A stretch of DNA of 42,454 bases, from the NCBI RefSeq assembly GCF_000429825.1, contig NZ_AUCP01000060.1:1-42454 (forward strand). The letters are read 5' to 3'. The notes below the pieces were generated by a model. The model searched no databases. It had not been told where the DNA came from and was given only the letters and a program-made list of their open reading frames with translations. Both the position numbers and the translations under genes were made by a program. Source of the DNA: Cohnella thermotolerans DSM 17683 (GTDB lineage: Bacteria; Bacillota; Bacilli; Paenibacillales; Paenibacillaceae). Below, piece by piece: positions 1 through 7,234 of this stretch. Numbering within the stretch: the first letter of the stretch is position 1; every line of letters begins with the position of its first letter.

Positions 1-337
1 AGCCAGACAAATTCAGTTGAATGGTTCCTATCGTCATTTGCAAAAGTTGCGCGCTCGTTGTGAGCATGTGTTTGCCGAAAGCAAAGTCGTACATGGCTTG
101 GATCGAGCTCGGAGCCGTGGGTTGGACTGCATGCAGGAACAGGCGATACTTACGGCAACGGTTCAGAATCTGAAAAAACTATGCCGGTTTAAGAAAAAAC
201 GACCTCAAACCGGTATTTCGGCATGCGAAAAACCGAAATCCGTGATAACGGAGGTAGTGTCAGGCCTGCTAGTTCCAGCGCTCGCTGGGTTGTTCTTCTC
301 ATTTTGCACGCCGGTTAGACGGCAAGAACTGACTTAA
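1..337 (+). pseudogene. C-terminal end of an IS1182-type transposase (5' part outside window)
   Basis: The reading frame is open from the left edge to a stop at 335-337. The segment around residues H-V-F-A-E-S-K-V-V-H-G-L-D-R-A-R-S-R-G-L matches the C-terminal motif of IS1182-family DDE transposases (F-A-E-x-K-x-x-H-G-L-x-R-x-R-x-R-G), which carries the last acidic residue of the catalytic triad. It is followed by the usual N-x-K-K-L tail. Only about 100 residues are inside the window, so I cannot tell whether the whole element is intact. No matching terminal inverted repeat could be assigned. The neighbouring DNA is made of other transposon scraps, so this could itself be a remnant. Confidence 0.65.
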
Positions 338-384
338 TTCACCGGACTTCTAAACCAACGAATTTTGTGGTAAACTGCATTACT

Positions 385-471
385 GACAGCTCCTTTTGCT
401 TTGTAGCTCTGAAATGGTGGGTTTCCTACTTTCCATTTTAACCTACGATTCGAAGCAAATACGGAGCTGTC
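385..471. repeat. 87-bp imperfect inverted repeat with nested hairpin
   Basis: The outer arms are GACAGCTCC (385-393) and GGAGCTGTC (463-471). Partial pairing continues inward through TTTTGCTTTG and CGAAGCAAAT. A second small hairpin (AAATGG against CCATTT) sits inside. The element lies between two transposase remnants and abuts the truncated IS701-type fragment, so it may be a small non-autonomous element or the fused ends of a deleted insertion sequence. It has no long T tract, so a simple terminator is less likely. Confidence 0.4.
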
Positions 472-487
472 TTACGTTCATCATAAC

Positions 488-630
488 TTACTTCCCGAGC
501 GTTCCCGAGTACTGACGGGCAACGCCAACTGACCCGCTTCCCTTTTTCGGAATGCCCGTGTCATCGAAGATGAGATAGCCTAGCTCATGTCCAATACGCT
601 GCAGAAACAACTCCAGTCGCTTGGAATTGA
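488..630 (-). pseudogene. IS701-family transposase fragment
   Basis: Read on the minus strand, this stretch encodes residues ending in the motif F-D-D-T-G-I-P-K-K-G, then S-V-G-V-A-R-Q-Y-S-G-T-L-G-K. This is the well-conserved first catalytic-Asp region of IS701-type DDE transposases (D-D-T-G-x-x-K-K-G-x-x-S-V-G-V-A-R-Q-Y). It stops directly after the motif, so nearly all of the transposase is missing. Upstream it runs into an ISNCY-type fragment near base 625-645, making a chimeric remnant of two unrelated elements. Confidence 0.6.
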
Positions 631-1155
631 CCGATTGTTTTGATTGTGATTTTGAATCAGTTTCGTCAACGCCCGATTGGCCTCTTCCAGCGTACGCACA
701 CATAACCGCAGTTCAAAGACCAGCCGTTCTTGCAAGGTGCCCCACAGTCGTTCAATGCGTCCTTTGGCTTGGGGAGTCAAGGCTTTGATGTGAGTGATCC
801 CGAGTTCGGCCATCGCTTTGCCGAAATGCGACAACGGCTTTGGTTCTCCAACCCATTCCTGCTCCAATGTCCAGGTTTCTTTGGGCGAACGGAAGATGGT
901 GTGGCGGTCGCTGTAAAGACCGAGGGGCAGCCGTATTGCTCAATAGTCTGCTGCATGACAGAGAAATGCCTTCCCGTTTTTCCGTCGGGTAAAAGACGGT
1001 GCCACCGACGGTCCCGGTGGCGTCATCGAGCGCGCCATGCAGCGTGAGTTCAAGGCGTAAGGGCTGGCGTCGATCTGCCACAGGATTCCCGCTTGCGGCT
1101 TGCGACAGCGGGTTTGATGAATGTTGCTCCGCCGCCGCTGTTGGGCTTGCTTCAA
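630..1155 (-). pseudogene. ISNCY-type integrase-core transposase remnant, frameshifted
   Basis: Two or more reading frames must be joined to follow the protein. The upstream frame holds G-I-L-W-Q-I-D-A-S-P-Y. The next frame continues with L-T-L-H-G-A-L-D-D-A-T-G-T-V-G-G. The third holds G-I-T-H-I-K-A-L-T-P-Q-A-K-G-R-I-E-R-L-W-G-T-L-Q, followed by L-V-x-E-L-R-L and T-L-E-E-A-N. These are the signature blocks of ISNCY-type (rve domain) transposases, including the Asp and Glu of the DDE triad. The order is collinear but the frame is broken, so no functional transposase is made. The 5' part is missing: the fragment begins right next to the cwlJ stop codon. Confidence 0.65.
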
Positions 1156-1157
1156 GA

Positions 1158-1586
1158 TTAAAATGTATTATAAACGTTTTCGCAAGTTTCCGGTGTTGGT
1201 TGATAAAAGCAATGAAGCTTATATCGTCCTGCGAGAGGCTGATCGTACCACGTCGGAGGACAGTCGCCTTCCGGCCGAAAATACCACAAACTGAATTTTG
1301 CGGGCCAGTGCCTTTCTCCGTTAATGCACCTGCGTGCCAGGCGTTTTTCCTGTTCCCTCGCACTTTGATAAAAATAACCATGTAAAACGGCTTCAAAAGC
1401 ATGCGGCTGAAATATCATTTGTGGAATGGTGCGTATTCCTATAAAATCAAGACAATTCGCTCTTACCCGGTTAATGCCCACATTGCCGACGAGCAGCATA
1501 CCATACTCTCCTTCACCCTCCGCCTCGGCCCGAAGCAGCCTGGCCAAAAGTGCAACATCGCTTTCTCTGGCTTTCACAACAGCCAT
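1158..1586 (-). CDS. cwlJ: Spore cortex-lytic cell wall hydrolase CwlJ
   Basis: The protein degrades the spore cortex during germination by cutting muramic-delta-lactam-containing peptidoglycan; in Bacillus it sits in the inner coat. The 142-residue product spans the whole SleB/CwlJ hydrolase domain. It carries the motif R-A-E-A-E-G-E near residues 19-25 with the probable catalytic Glu21, then G-N-V-x-x-N-R, and ends in C-E-N-V-Y-N-T-F, the end I recall for B. subtilis CwlJ. The start at 1586 gives M-A-V-V-K-A and the 142-residue family length. It has a GAGGTGA site upstream; an ATG one codon earlier (1589) is equally readable. There is no signal peptide, as expected for CwlJ rather than SleB. 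No gerQ partner is visible nearby. The gene is intact although the next DNA downstream is transposon debris. Confidence 0.9.
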   Translation of the reverse strand: MAVVKARESDVALLARLLRAEAEGEGEYGMLLVGNVGINRVRANCLDFIGIRTIPQMIFQPHAFEAVLHGYFYQSAREQEKRLARRCINGERHWPAKFSLWYFRPEGDCPPTWYDQPLAGRYKLHCFYQPTPETCENVYNTF

Positions 1587-1793
1587 CATCTTCACCTCTT
1601 CCATGTGTTATAACCATAAAGTATGGTGAATAGGAACATTGGGTGCCTGCCCATGGATGTCAATCTTTATCCACAGTTTATGCAACGATCTTCAAGCTGA
1701 ATAATCCAAATATACAATGGGAATCTTACCTAATTGATAACACCTGTGGGACAAAACCAGGGTGCAATAAATTACAGGGGGTTCGAATACATC

Positions 1794-3113
1794 GTGAGAT
1801 TTCGTGCCAAAACGCCATTTCTGATGCTGTTTGCGATGCTTTGCGCGTACATCGGCAATCCATACGCCGCGACCGCTCATCCCGTCAATCAGCAGGCTTC
1901 AGGTGCACTTCAATGGGAAAATCAGGGAACCTTCGTTCAAAAAAAGGAACAATCCATGCCTACCCAAATAGGTCGATATCAAATGGTGTACCATTGGAAC
2001 CGTTTGGACTGGAATTTTCCGGACGCAAAGATGAAGCAGCAATTTGAGGCCAATCAATATTGGAAAAAGGCTATGCCTGCCGGGGTCAAGGTCGATCAAC
2101 AAGGCAACTATTACGTTTCGGTTCCCCGTTGGGCCCAGGGCATTCCCGCCACCATGAATCGGATTGTCATCAGAAACGGAAAACCGCTGTTGGAAGCTTT
2201 TCCAAGCTGGGAATGGAACCAGGCGGGAAACCCTAAATTTCTCCAATCCGTCCTGGGATATGAAATCGACGAACGGAACCGGATGTGGCTGCTGGACCAG
2301 GGAAAAATCGCTTACTCTCCCTCTCCGGAAGGCTCGCAGAAGCTGGTAATATGGGATTTGAACACCAATAAATTGATCGACTCGATTCCCATTCCGAACG
2401 AGATCGCATCCTATCGAACTTCCTTTTTAAATGACCTGGTTGTGGACAATAAACACGGTTTTGTCTATATCACCGATTCCGGAAATGGCGAGGGTTGGAC
2501 AGGCCGCGTGGTCGGCGGAATCATTGTCTACAATATGAAGACGAAAACCTTCAGACGCGTGCTCGACCGTCATGACAGCACGCAGGATTTTCCCGGGTTT
2601 GTTTTCTCCATTATGGGAAAACCGGTGTTTAAGGACAGGCCTCTCAAAATAGGCGCCGATGGCATTGCCTTGTCCGCAGACCGCTCAACCTTGTACTACT
2701 GCCCGGTGACCGGCCGTAATTTATATGCGATCGATACGGCGCTGCTAAGAAATTTTAATACGCCGTTGGAAAAGATTAATGGCGCCGTTCAGGCGATCGG
2801 CAGCAAGGGGACAAACACCGACGGGATGCACGCGGACAATAAAGGAAATGTTTTCTACACCATGTTGGAAGGGCAGGGAGTCGGCATCTATAGTCCTGTG
2901 AGCAATCAATTCCGCCGTTTCGTGGCGGACGACCGGATGTTGTGGGTAGACGGGGTGGCATTCGATCAAAAGGGGTACATTATTTTTAACAACAATCGGC
3001 TTCACGAGATGTTTGCACCCGAGGACGAAATCAATTGGGACTATCCGTACAACATGGTCATTTGGAAAGCCTTTGTCGGGAAAGACGTCAAATCGTATCT
3101 TTACGCGAATTAG
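1794..3113 (+). CDS. Secreted major royal jelly protein/Yellow-family protein
   Basis: The product of about 439 residues begins with a signal peptide (hydrophobic F-L-M-L-F-A-M-L-C-A-Y-I, probable cleavage after A-A-T-A). The body looks like a six-bladed beta-propeller of the Yellow/MRJP type: P-R-W-A-x-G-I-P-A-T in the first blade, Y-I-T-D-S-G in a middle blade, G-A-D-G-I-A-L-S near the centre, and S-K-G-T-N-T-D-G-M and W-V-D-G-V-A-F-D near the end. The GTG at 1794 is chosen because it has an AGGGGG site about 12 bases upstream and gives a clean signal peptide. An in-frame upstream start at 1734 would add 20 residues that spoil it. Bacterial members have no settled function; ligand binding or lactonase-like activity are possibilities only. 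It appears to be monocistronic. Confidence 0.8.
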   Translation: MRFRAKTPFLMLFAMLCAYIGNPYAATAHPVNQQASGALQWENQGTFVQKKEQSMPTQIGRYQMVYHWNRLDWNFPDAKMKQQFEANQYWKKAMPAGVKVDQQGNYYVSVPRWAQGIPATMNRIVIRNGKPLLEAFPSWEWNQAGNPKFLQSVLGYEIDERNRMWLLDQGKIAYSPSPEGSQKLVIWDLNTNKLIDSIPIPNEIASYRTSFLNDLVVDNKHGFVYITDSGNGEGWTGRVVGGIIVYNMKTKTFRRVLDRHDSTQDFPGFVFSIMGKPVFKDRPLKIGADGIALSADRSTLYYCPVTGRNLYAIDTALLRNFNTPLEKINGAVQAIGSKGTNTDGMHADNKGNVFYTMLEGQGVGIYSPVSNQFRRFVADDRMLWVDGVAFDQKGYIIFNNNRLHEMFAPEDEINWDYPYNMVIWKAFVGKDVKSYLYAN

Positions 3114-3162
3114 GCCCCGAAAAAGAGGGTGAACCCTTAACTTCATTAAGGAGAAATTTTCT

Positions 3163-3411
3163 TGACCACTTATCACCGCGGTTATGCTGCAGACGGATAC
3201 GCCCGGGTGAAAGGTGTCGGGGCATTTATTACAACCTTCGGTGTCGGCGAAACGCGGTCATTCTGGCGGACTTGAAGACGCTCCGATGGCAAAGCATCGG
3301 CTACGCGACTCCAGCCGCATTCGCTTCTGTTGCGGCGGCGATGCTTTTACTGCGGACGAGGCGATCAACCGGGCACTGACACAGAATTCGAATAAACTGT
3401 GCATAACTTGA
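3163..3411 (+). pseudogene. Remnant of an indolepyruvate/alpha-keto acid decarboxylase (ThDP enzyme)
   Basis: One frame from 3163 reads [24 protein letters not shown]. This is the N-terminal ThDP-binding block of the pyruvate/indolepyruvate decarboxylase family, normally at about residues 50-75. After a jump and frame change, bases near 3255-3330 encode V-I-L-A-D followed by W-Q-S-I-G-Y-A-T-P-A-A-F, which matches the C-terminal block (I-I-L-A-D...L-W-G-S-I-G-Y-T-x-x-A-A-F). A last piece, A-I-N-R-A-L-T-Q-N-S-N-K-L-C, resembles the C-terminal end. More than 400 internal residues and the first 50 are missing. An AAGGAG-like site with a TTG start precedes it, so a peptide of some 35 residues might still be made, without any function I can propose. 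Confidence 0.6.
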
Positions 3412-3503
3412 AATGATGGTAAGCGATCCGGAATCCTCTTGTTTGCGGGAACCTCAATAAGGGCAACATAACGATATCCATTCAAACAAGGAGTGAAACA
3501 GCT

Positions 3504-4031
3504 ATGAAGAAAGTTGCTTTTCTGCTGGCCAACGACTTTGAAGATTCGGAAATGCAAAAACCTTACGATGCAATCAAAGCGGCCGGCCACCAAACGGTCA
3601 TTATCGGGCTGAAAAAAGGTGAAAAACTGACAGGCAAGAACAAGCAGGCAACGTATACGACCGATGCTTCCATTGACGAAGTGAAGGCGGACCAGTTTGA
3701 CGCGGTCGTCATTCCGGGCGGATCGTCACCGGAAAATCTGCGTCTCAACAAGCAGATCTTAAAGTTCGTCAAAGACATGGACAGTCAGGGCAAACTGATT
3801 TCGGCGATTTGTCACGGGCCTCAGATCCTGATCAGCGCGGGTCTTGCCAAAGGCAAGACCCTGACGTGTTACCCCCCGCTGAAGGATGATCTGATCAATG
3901 CGGGCGCCAACTACGTCGATCAGGAAGTGGTCGTCGACCGCAACTACGTTTCGTCGCGGATGCCGGCCGACGAACCGGCGTTCATCCGCGAAACGTTGAA
4001 CAAACTGCTTACGCCCGTCCCTCAGTCTTGA
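3504..4031 (+). CDS. DJ-1/PfpI family protein (class I glutamine amidotransferase fold)
   Basis: The 175-residue cytoplasmic protein covers the full DJ-1/PfpI domain. It starts K-K-V-A-F-L-L-A-N-D-F-E-D-S-E, the family N-terminus with the Glu that pairs with the nucleophile. The nucleophile elbow A-I-C-H-G-P-Q has Cys103. The family includes the PfpI-type intracellular proteases, YraA/YfkM stress proteins of Bacillus and deglycase-like enzymes, so protection against protein damage is the likeliest role. The exact reaction cannot be fixed from sequence. The ATG has a good AAGGAG site eight bases upstream. The gene stands alone between two decayed genes and is closed by a strong terminator. Confidence 0.88.
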   Translation: MKKVAFLLANDFEDSEMQKPYDAIKAAGHQTVIIGLKKGEKLTGKNKQATYTTDASIDEVKADQFDAVVIPGGSSPENLRLNKQILKFVKDMDSQGKLISAICHGPQILISAGLAKGKTLTCYPPLKDDLINAGANYVDQEVVVDRNYVSSRMPADEPAFIRETLNKLLTPVPQS

Positions 4032-4050
4032 CGCTAACCGCCAAGTATTT

Positions 4051-4080
4051 GCAAAAGCCCCGGATTGCCGGGGCTTTTGC
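4051..4080 (+). terminator. Rho-independent terminator after the PfpI-family gene
   Basis: A perfect 13-bp stem (GCAAAAGCCCCGG, loop ATTG, then its complement) lies 20 bases past the stop codon. Its lower stem is A-rich on one side and T-rich on the other, so it could work in both directions. Confidence 0.85.
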
Positions 4081-4266
4081 ATGAAAAAAGATTTTCGGAT
4101 TCGATCCGAAAAGGAAAACCGCGCAAACGCCGCGTTTATCATGCGCCAAAGGCGGAAGATTGTGGTCGAAGCACTGCGGACTTCCTTCAGGCAAAGAGAC
4201 TTTCGTTGATTTCCTAAAGCGCGGGAGAGCTCGGCGGCGCTTGTTTACTATCCAAACAACCAGTCG

Positions 4267-4659
4267 GTGTTTACGACCTTGGGCTGTCTTTATGAGAGTG
4301 TTCTCCTGGCCCCATGGAATAGACCTACGGTCGCCGAGGTGTTAGCCGCCAACGAACTGGCAATTCTCAGCCTTACAAACTACGACGCGATGAACGCCAT
4401 TCTCCAATCGGCTTCGGGGAGCTTGAACGGCAAGGTTCTCGTCAACCTTAGTTCGGATACCCCGGAGAAAGTCCATGAGGCCGCGAAGTGGCCGACCGAC
4501 CGCGGAGCGCGTCTTCTTACCGGAGGGGGGCAGGTTCCTCCTTCCGGTATCGGCAGACCCGAGTCTTCCACCTATGATACGGGTTTGCCGGACATCGTCT
4601 TGGACTCTTCAGGCGAGGCACTGACCAAGGCCGTGTCGGCGACAGCTTCACGAGCCTGA
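4267..4659 (+). pseudogene. Remnant of an imine reductase/beta-hydroxyacid dehydrogenase-type gene
   Basis: This frame encodes L-A-I-L-S-L-T-N-Y-D-A-M-N-A-I-L, then G-K-V-L-V-N-L-S-S-D-T-P-E-K, then R-L-L-T-G-G-G-Q-V-P-P-S-G-I-G-R-P-E-S-S-T-Y. These are consecutive conserved blocks of the NAD(P)-binding domain of imine-reductase-like members of the 6-phosphogluconate dehydrogenase superfamily. The G-x-G-x-x-G nucleotide-binding start is lost; only P-W-N-R-P-T-V-A-E-V is left of the segment that follows it. The whole C-terminal helical dimerisation domain is missing. The family normally runs to about 290 residues and only about 110 recognisable ones survive, so it is a dead fragment. Confidence 0.6.
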
Positions 4660-4961
4660 TTGAGGTCTTCAGAAGCCGATAAATACGAACAAGACTGGAA
4701 GGCAAGCGGCCTGCCGGTCTTGTTCCATCGCCGGAATCCGCTGGCAGAACTTCGGGTTCACATAAGCGGATTTCGCTTCCCATTTATGCCCCTTCCCCTC
4801 GAATGCACTTCAAGACCGTATTTTCACATCCAATTTATTCCTATCCCCCGTTTAACTCCGATTTTACAAGAATATGAATACAGCGTTAACGTTCGAAAAA
4901 CAAACCAGTACTATGATGAATTTGTCTTTATTACCGTTCATTAGAAGGGGTAGGGATTTGG
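4660..4961. other. Intergenic region with candidate phoX promoter
   Basis: No coding segment is recognised between the dead reductase fragment and the phosphatase. The part next to the phosphatase is A+T-rich and holds the promoter-like sequence listed separately. Confidence 0.5.
4863..4914 (+). promoter_or_regulatory. Candidate promoter and PhoP-box-like repeats of the PhoX-type gene
   Basis: TTAACG (4886-4891) and TACTAT (4909-4914) are separated by 17 bases, a passable sigma-A promoter. TTTACA at 4863 and TTAACG at 4886, with a poorer copy (ATGAAT) between them, are spaced 11 and 12 bases apart. This resembles the TT(A/T)ACA repeats bound by PhoP in Bacillus. It fits a phosphatase gene but the match is partial. 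Confidence 0.35.
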
Positions 4962-7130
4962 ATGACACGCAAACGGATCAAAACTTGGGCAGCTCCGGTG
5001 CTCGGACTGGCGCTCGCGCTTCCCGCAGCAATGCCGGCACAGGCGGCCCCCGCTCATGCCACTGTAAAATCGATCGAATTCGTCGGCATGTCTGCTCCGG
5101 TGAACGCCCAGCAGATGGCGCAAGTCTACACCGGCGCTTCTGTCAAGGTCACGTACAGCGACAACACCGTCAAGACTTTTCCGCTCACGTACAAGCAGCT
5201 GTTCAAATCGACCGACTCGGTCGGCGGCACGATCGCCGGCGTATCCGTCGACGCCAAGGGCAACCCGATCATGGACACGAGCGTTCCGAACAGCCCCGTG
5301 CCGTTCGTCTCCGATTCGCCGGACTCCAACAGCCTGTTCCAGGTGCCGGGCATGAGCCCGACGTCGCTGGGCGGCAATCCGTTGTCGCTCGTTACGCATT
5401 ACGAATATATTACCTCTAACAACGCAGGCAAGTCCGCCTACGGACTCGTGCCGGCGAGCATGAGTCTGACGAAGATCGACCAGAACAAGACCACGGGCGA
5501 ACTGACTCCCGTAGAACTCCAGAAGATCGACTTCTCCGGGGTGGACGGACTGTGGATTCCTTGCAACGGCTCGCTGACTCCGTGGAACACGCACCTCGGC
5601 AGCGAAGAATACGAAGCGGACGCTAGGGCTTATGAAGCAGATCCGACGCAAACGTACGTAGGTCCGTTCGTTCAAAGCTATTATCAAGATACGACGAAGA
5701 AAGGCAACCCCTACGATTACAACTACATCGTTGAAGTATCGGTGGACAAGAACAACAAGGCCAGCGTAGCGAAGCATTACAGCCTGGGCCGCTTCTCCCA
5801 CGAGCTGGCGAAGGTCGCTCCGGACGCCAAGACCGTCTACTTCGGCGACGATGGCGGCAATACGATGCTGTTCATGTATGTAGCCGACAAGGCGCAGGAT
5901 CTGTCGTCCGGTACGCTGTATGCGGCGAAGTGGATTCAGACGAGTGCGGAGAACGGCGGTTCGGCGAACCTGCAGTGGATCAAGCTCGGCCACGCTACGG
6001 ACAGCGAAGTGCGCAGCGAGATCGACAAAGGCTTGAAGTTCAGCGACATCTTCGAGAAGTCGGAGAAGCCGGCCGAAGGCTTCACGGCAATCAAGACGTA
6101 TCCCAGCGGCAACGTCGAATATTTGAAGCTGAAGCCCGGCATGGAGAAGGCGGCCGCATTCCTGGAGTCCCGCCGCTACGCCGCGATGCTCGGCGCGACT
6201 TCGGAGTTCAACAAGATGGAAGGCGTTACGGTGAACGCCAAGGACAAGAAAGCGTACATCGCGATGTCCTACGTCGAGAAAGCGATGCTCAAGGACGACA
6301 AGGGCACCGATCCGGTCGACGACATTCAGGTGAACAAAATTTCCGCCGGCGTGACGTACGAACTGGCGCTTGTCGGCGGCCAGAAGGATAAGGCCGGAGA
6401 AGCGATCGCGAGCGACTATGTGCCGCAGACGATGAAGGGACTTGTGTGGGGCGAAGACCTGTCCACGCCGGACGCCAAAGGCAATAAGGCTGCGGACGAC
6501 AAGGTTGCGAACCCGGACAACCTAAGTTACTCCGAGCAGTTGCGCACCCTGTTCATCGGCGAGGACAGCGGTCTTCACGCCAACAACTACGTGTGGGCAT
6601 ACAACATCGACACGCATAAGCTCTCCCGGATTCTGAGCACGCCGTCCGGCGCGGAAGCGACGGGCCTGCAGGTGGTCGACGATCTCAACGGCTTCAGCTA
6701 CGTCATGAGCAACTTGCAGCATCCGGGCGACGAGATGATCGTTCCGGACCCACTCAAGACCGAAGTGCTGAACAACATTAACTTGAACTTTAACAACCGC
6801 AAATCGGGTGTCGTCGGCTACATCTCCGGCATTCCGAGCCAAGAGCAGCTTGCGGCCGACGCTCCGGTAACCGTCGGCGGACAGATGTCCGCCGACGCAT
6901 CGGTGATCTCGCTGCGTACGACGGCGGAAGCCAGCGGAGCTAAAGTCGATTGGCACGGGAAAAACAAAGAAGTGGTCGTCACCCGGGGCTCGCACACGCT
7001 CACCCTGCGCGTCGGCGAGCAGACCGCCACGATCGACGGAACCGGCGTCAGCCTTCCGGTCGCCACTCGCTTCGAGAAGGGCAAAGTGATGTTCTCGGCC
7101 AGCGTCTGGAATCAATTCGTGCAACTGTAA
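4962..7130 (+). CDS. phoX: Secreted PhoX-type phosphatase with C-terminal copper-amine-oxidase-like domain
   Basis: The 722-residue protein has a clear signal peptide (K-R-I-K...L-G-L-A-L-A-L-P-A-A-M-P-A-Q-A). The central 600 residues match the PhoX/DUF839 phosphatase family: P-C-N-G-S-L-T-P-W-N-T-H-L-G-S-E-E-Y near residues 200-215, the block G-R-F-S-H-E-L-A, F-G-D-D-G-G-N-T, a late E-D-S-G-L-H-A-N-N, and the segment M-S-N-L-Q-H-P-G. PhoX enzymes are calcium/iron-dependent alkaline phosphatases that release phosphate from organic esters outside the cell. The last 90 residues (V-T-V-G-G-Q-M onward) form a copper-amine-oxidase N-domain-like segment, an add-on common in secreted Paenibacillus proteins and likely an adhesion or wall module. 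The ATG at 4962 has an AAGGGG site. The substrate is inferred only from the family. Confidence 0.85.
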   Translation: MTRKRIKTWAAPVLGLALALPAAMPAQAAPAHATVKSIEFVGMSAPVNAQQMAQVYTGASVKVTYSDNTVKTFPLTYKQLFKSTDSVGGTIAGVSVDAKGNPIMDTSVPNSPVPFVSDSPDSNSLFQVPGMSPTSLGGNPLSLVTHYEYITSNNAGKSAYGLVPASMSLTKIDQNKTTGELTPVELQKIDFSGVDGLWIPCNGSLTPWNTHLGSEEYEADARAYEADPTQTYVGPFVQSYYQDTTKKGNPYDYNYIVEVSVDKNNKASVAKHYSLGRFSHELAKVAPDAKTVYFGDDGGNTMLFMYVADKAQDLSSGTLYAAKWIQTSAENGGSANLQWIKLGHATDSEVRSEIDKGLKFSDIFEKSEKPAEGFTAIKTYPSGNVEYLKLKPGMEKAAAFLESRRYAAMLGATSEFNKMEGVTVNAKDKKAYIAMSYVEKAMLKDDKGTDPVDDIQVNKISAGVTYELALVGGQKDKAGEAIASDYVPQTMKGLVWGEDLSTPDAKGNKAADDKVANPDNLSYSEQLRTLFIGEDSGLHANNYVWAYNIDTHKLSRILSTPSGAEATGLQVVDDLNGFSYVMSNLQHPGDEMIVPDPLKTEVLNNINLNFNNRKSGVVGYISGIPSQEQLAADAPVTVGGQMSADASVISLRTTAEASGAKVDWHGKNKEVVVTRGSHTLTLRVGEQTATIDGTGVSLPVATRFEKGKVMFSASVWNQFVQL

Positions 7131-7182
7131 GACCGTAGGGATCCCGAAGCGGGTCCCCTTTAGAAACCCATTGAACGCAGCC

Positions 7183-7214
7183 GAGAGGCCGCCCGGTTCG
7201 CCGGGCGGTCTCTC
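7183..7214 (+). terminator. Strong hairpin between phoX and the multicopper oxidase gene
   Basis: A 14-bp stem (GAGAGGCCGCCCGG, loop TTCG, then a near-perfect complement) sits 50 bases past the phoX stop and 20 bases before the next start codon. The T tract is short. It could end the phoX transcript or only weaken read-through into the oxidase gene. Confidence 0.65.
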
Positions 7215-7234
7215 TTCAAGGAGAGGATTGAAGG

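Noticed and set aside
1618..1625. CATACTTT (minus strand) as a sigma-E type -10 box for cwlJ
   Set aside because: It is close to the sigma-E -10 pattern, which would fit cwlJ, but no convincing -35 was found at the right distance.
4941..5993. Long minus-strand open frame opposite the PhoX-type gene
   Set aside because: It is a shadow of the high-G+C phosphatase coding frame: Arg/Val-rich, without motifs or ribosome site. The plus-strand frame has a signal peptide and family motifs.
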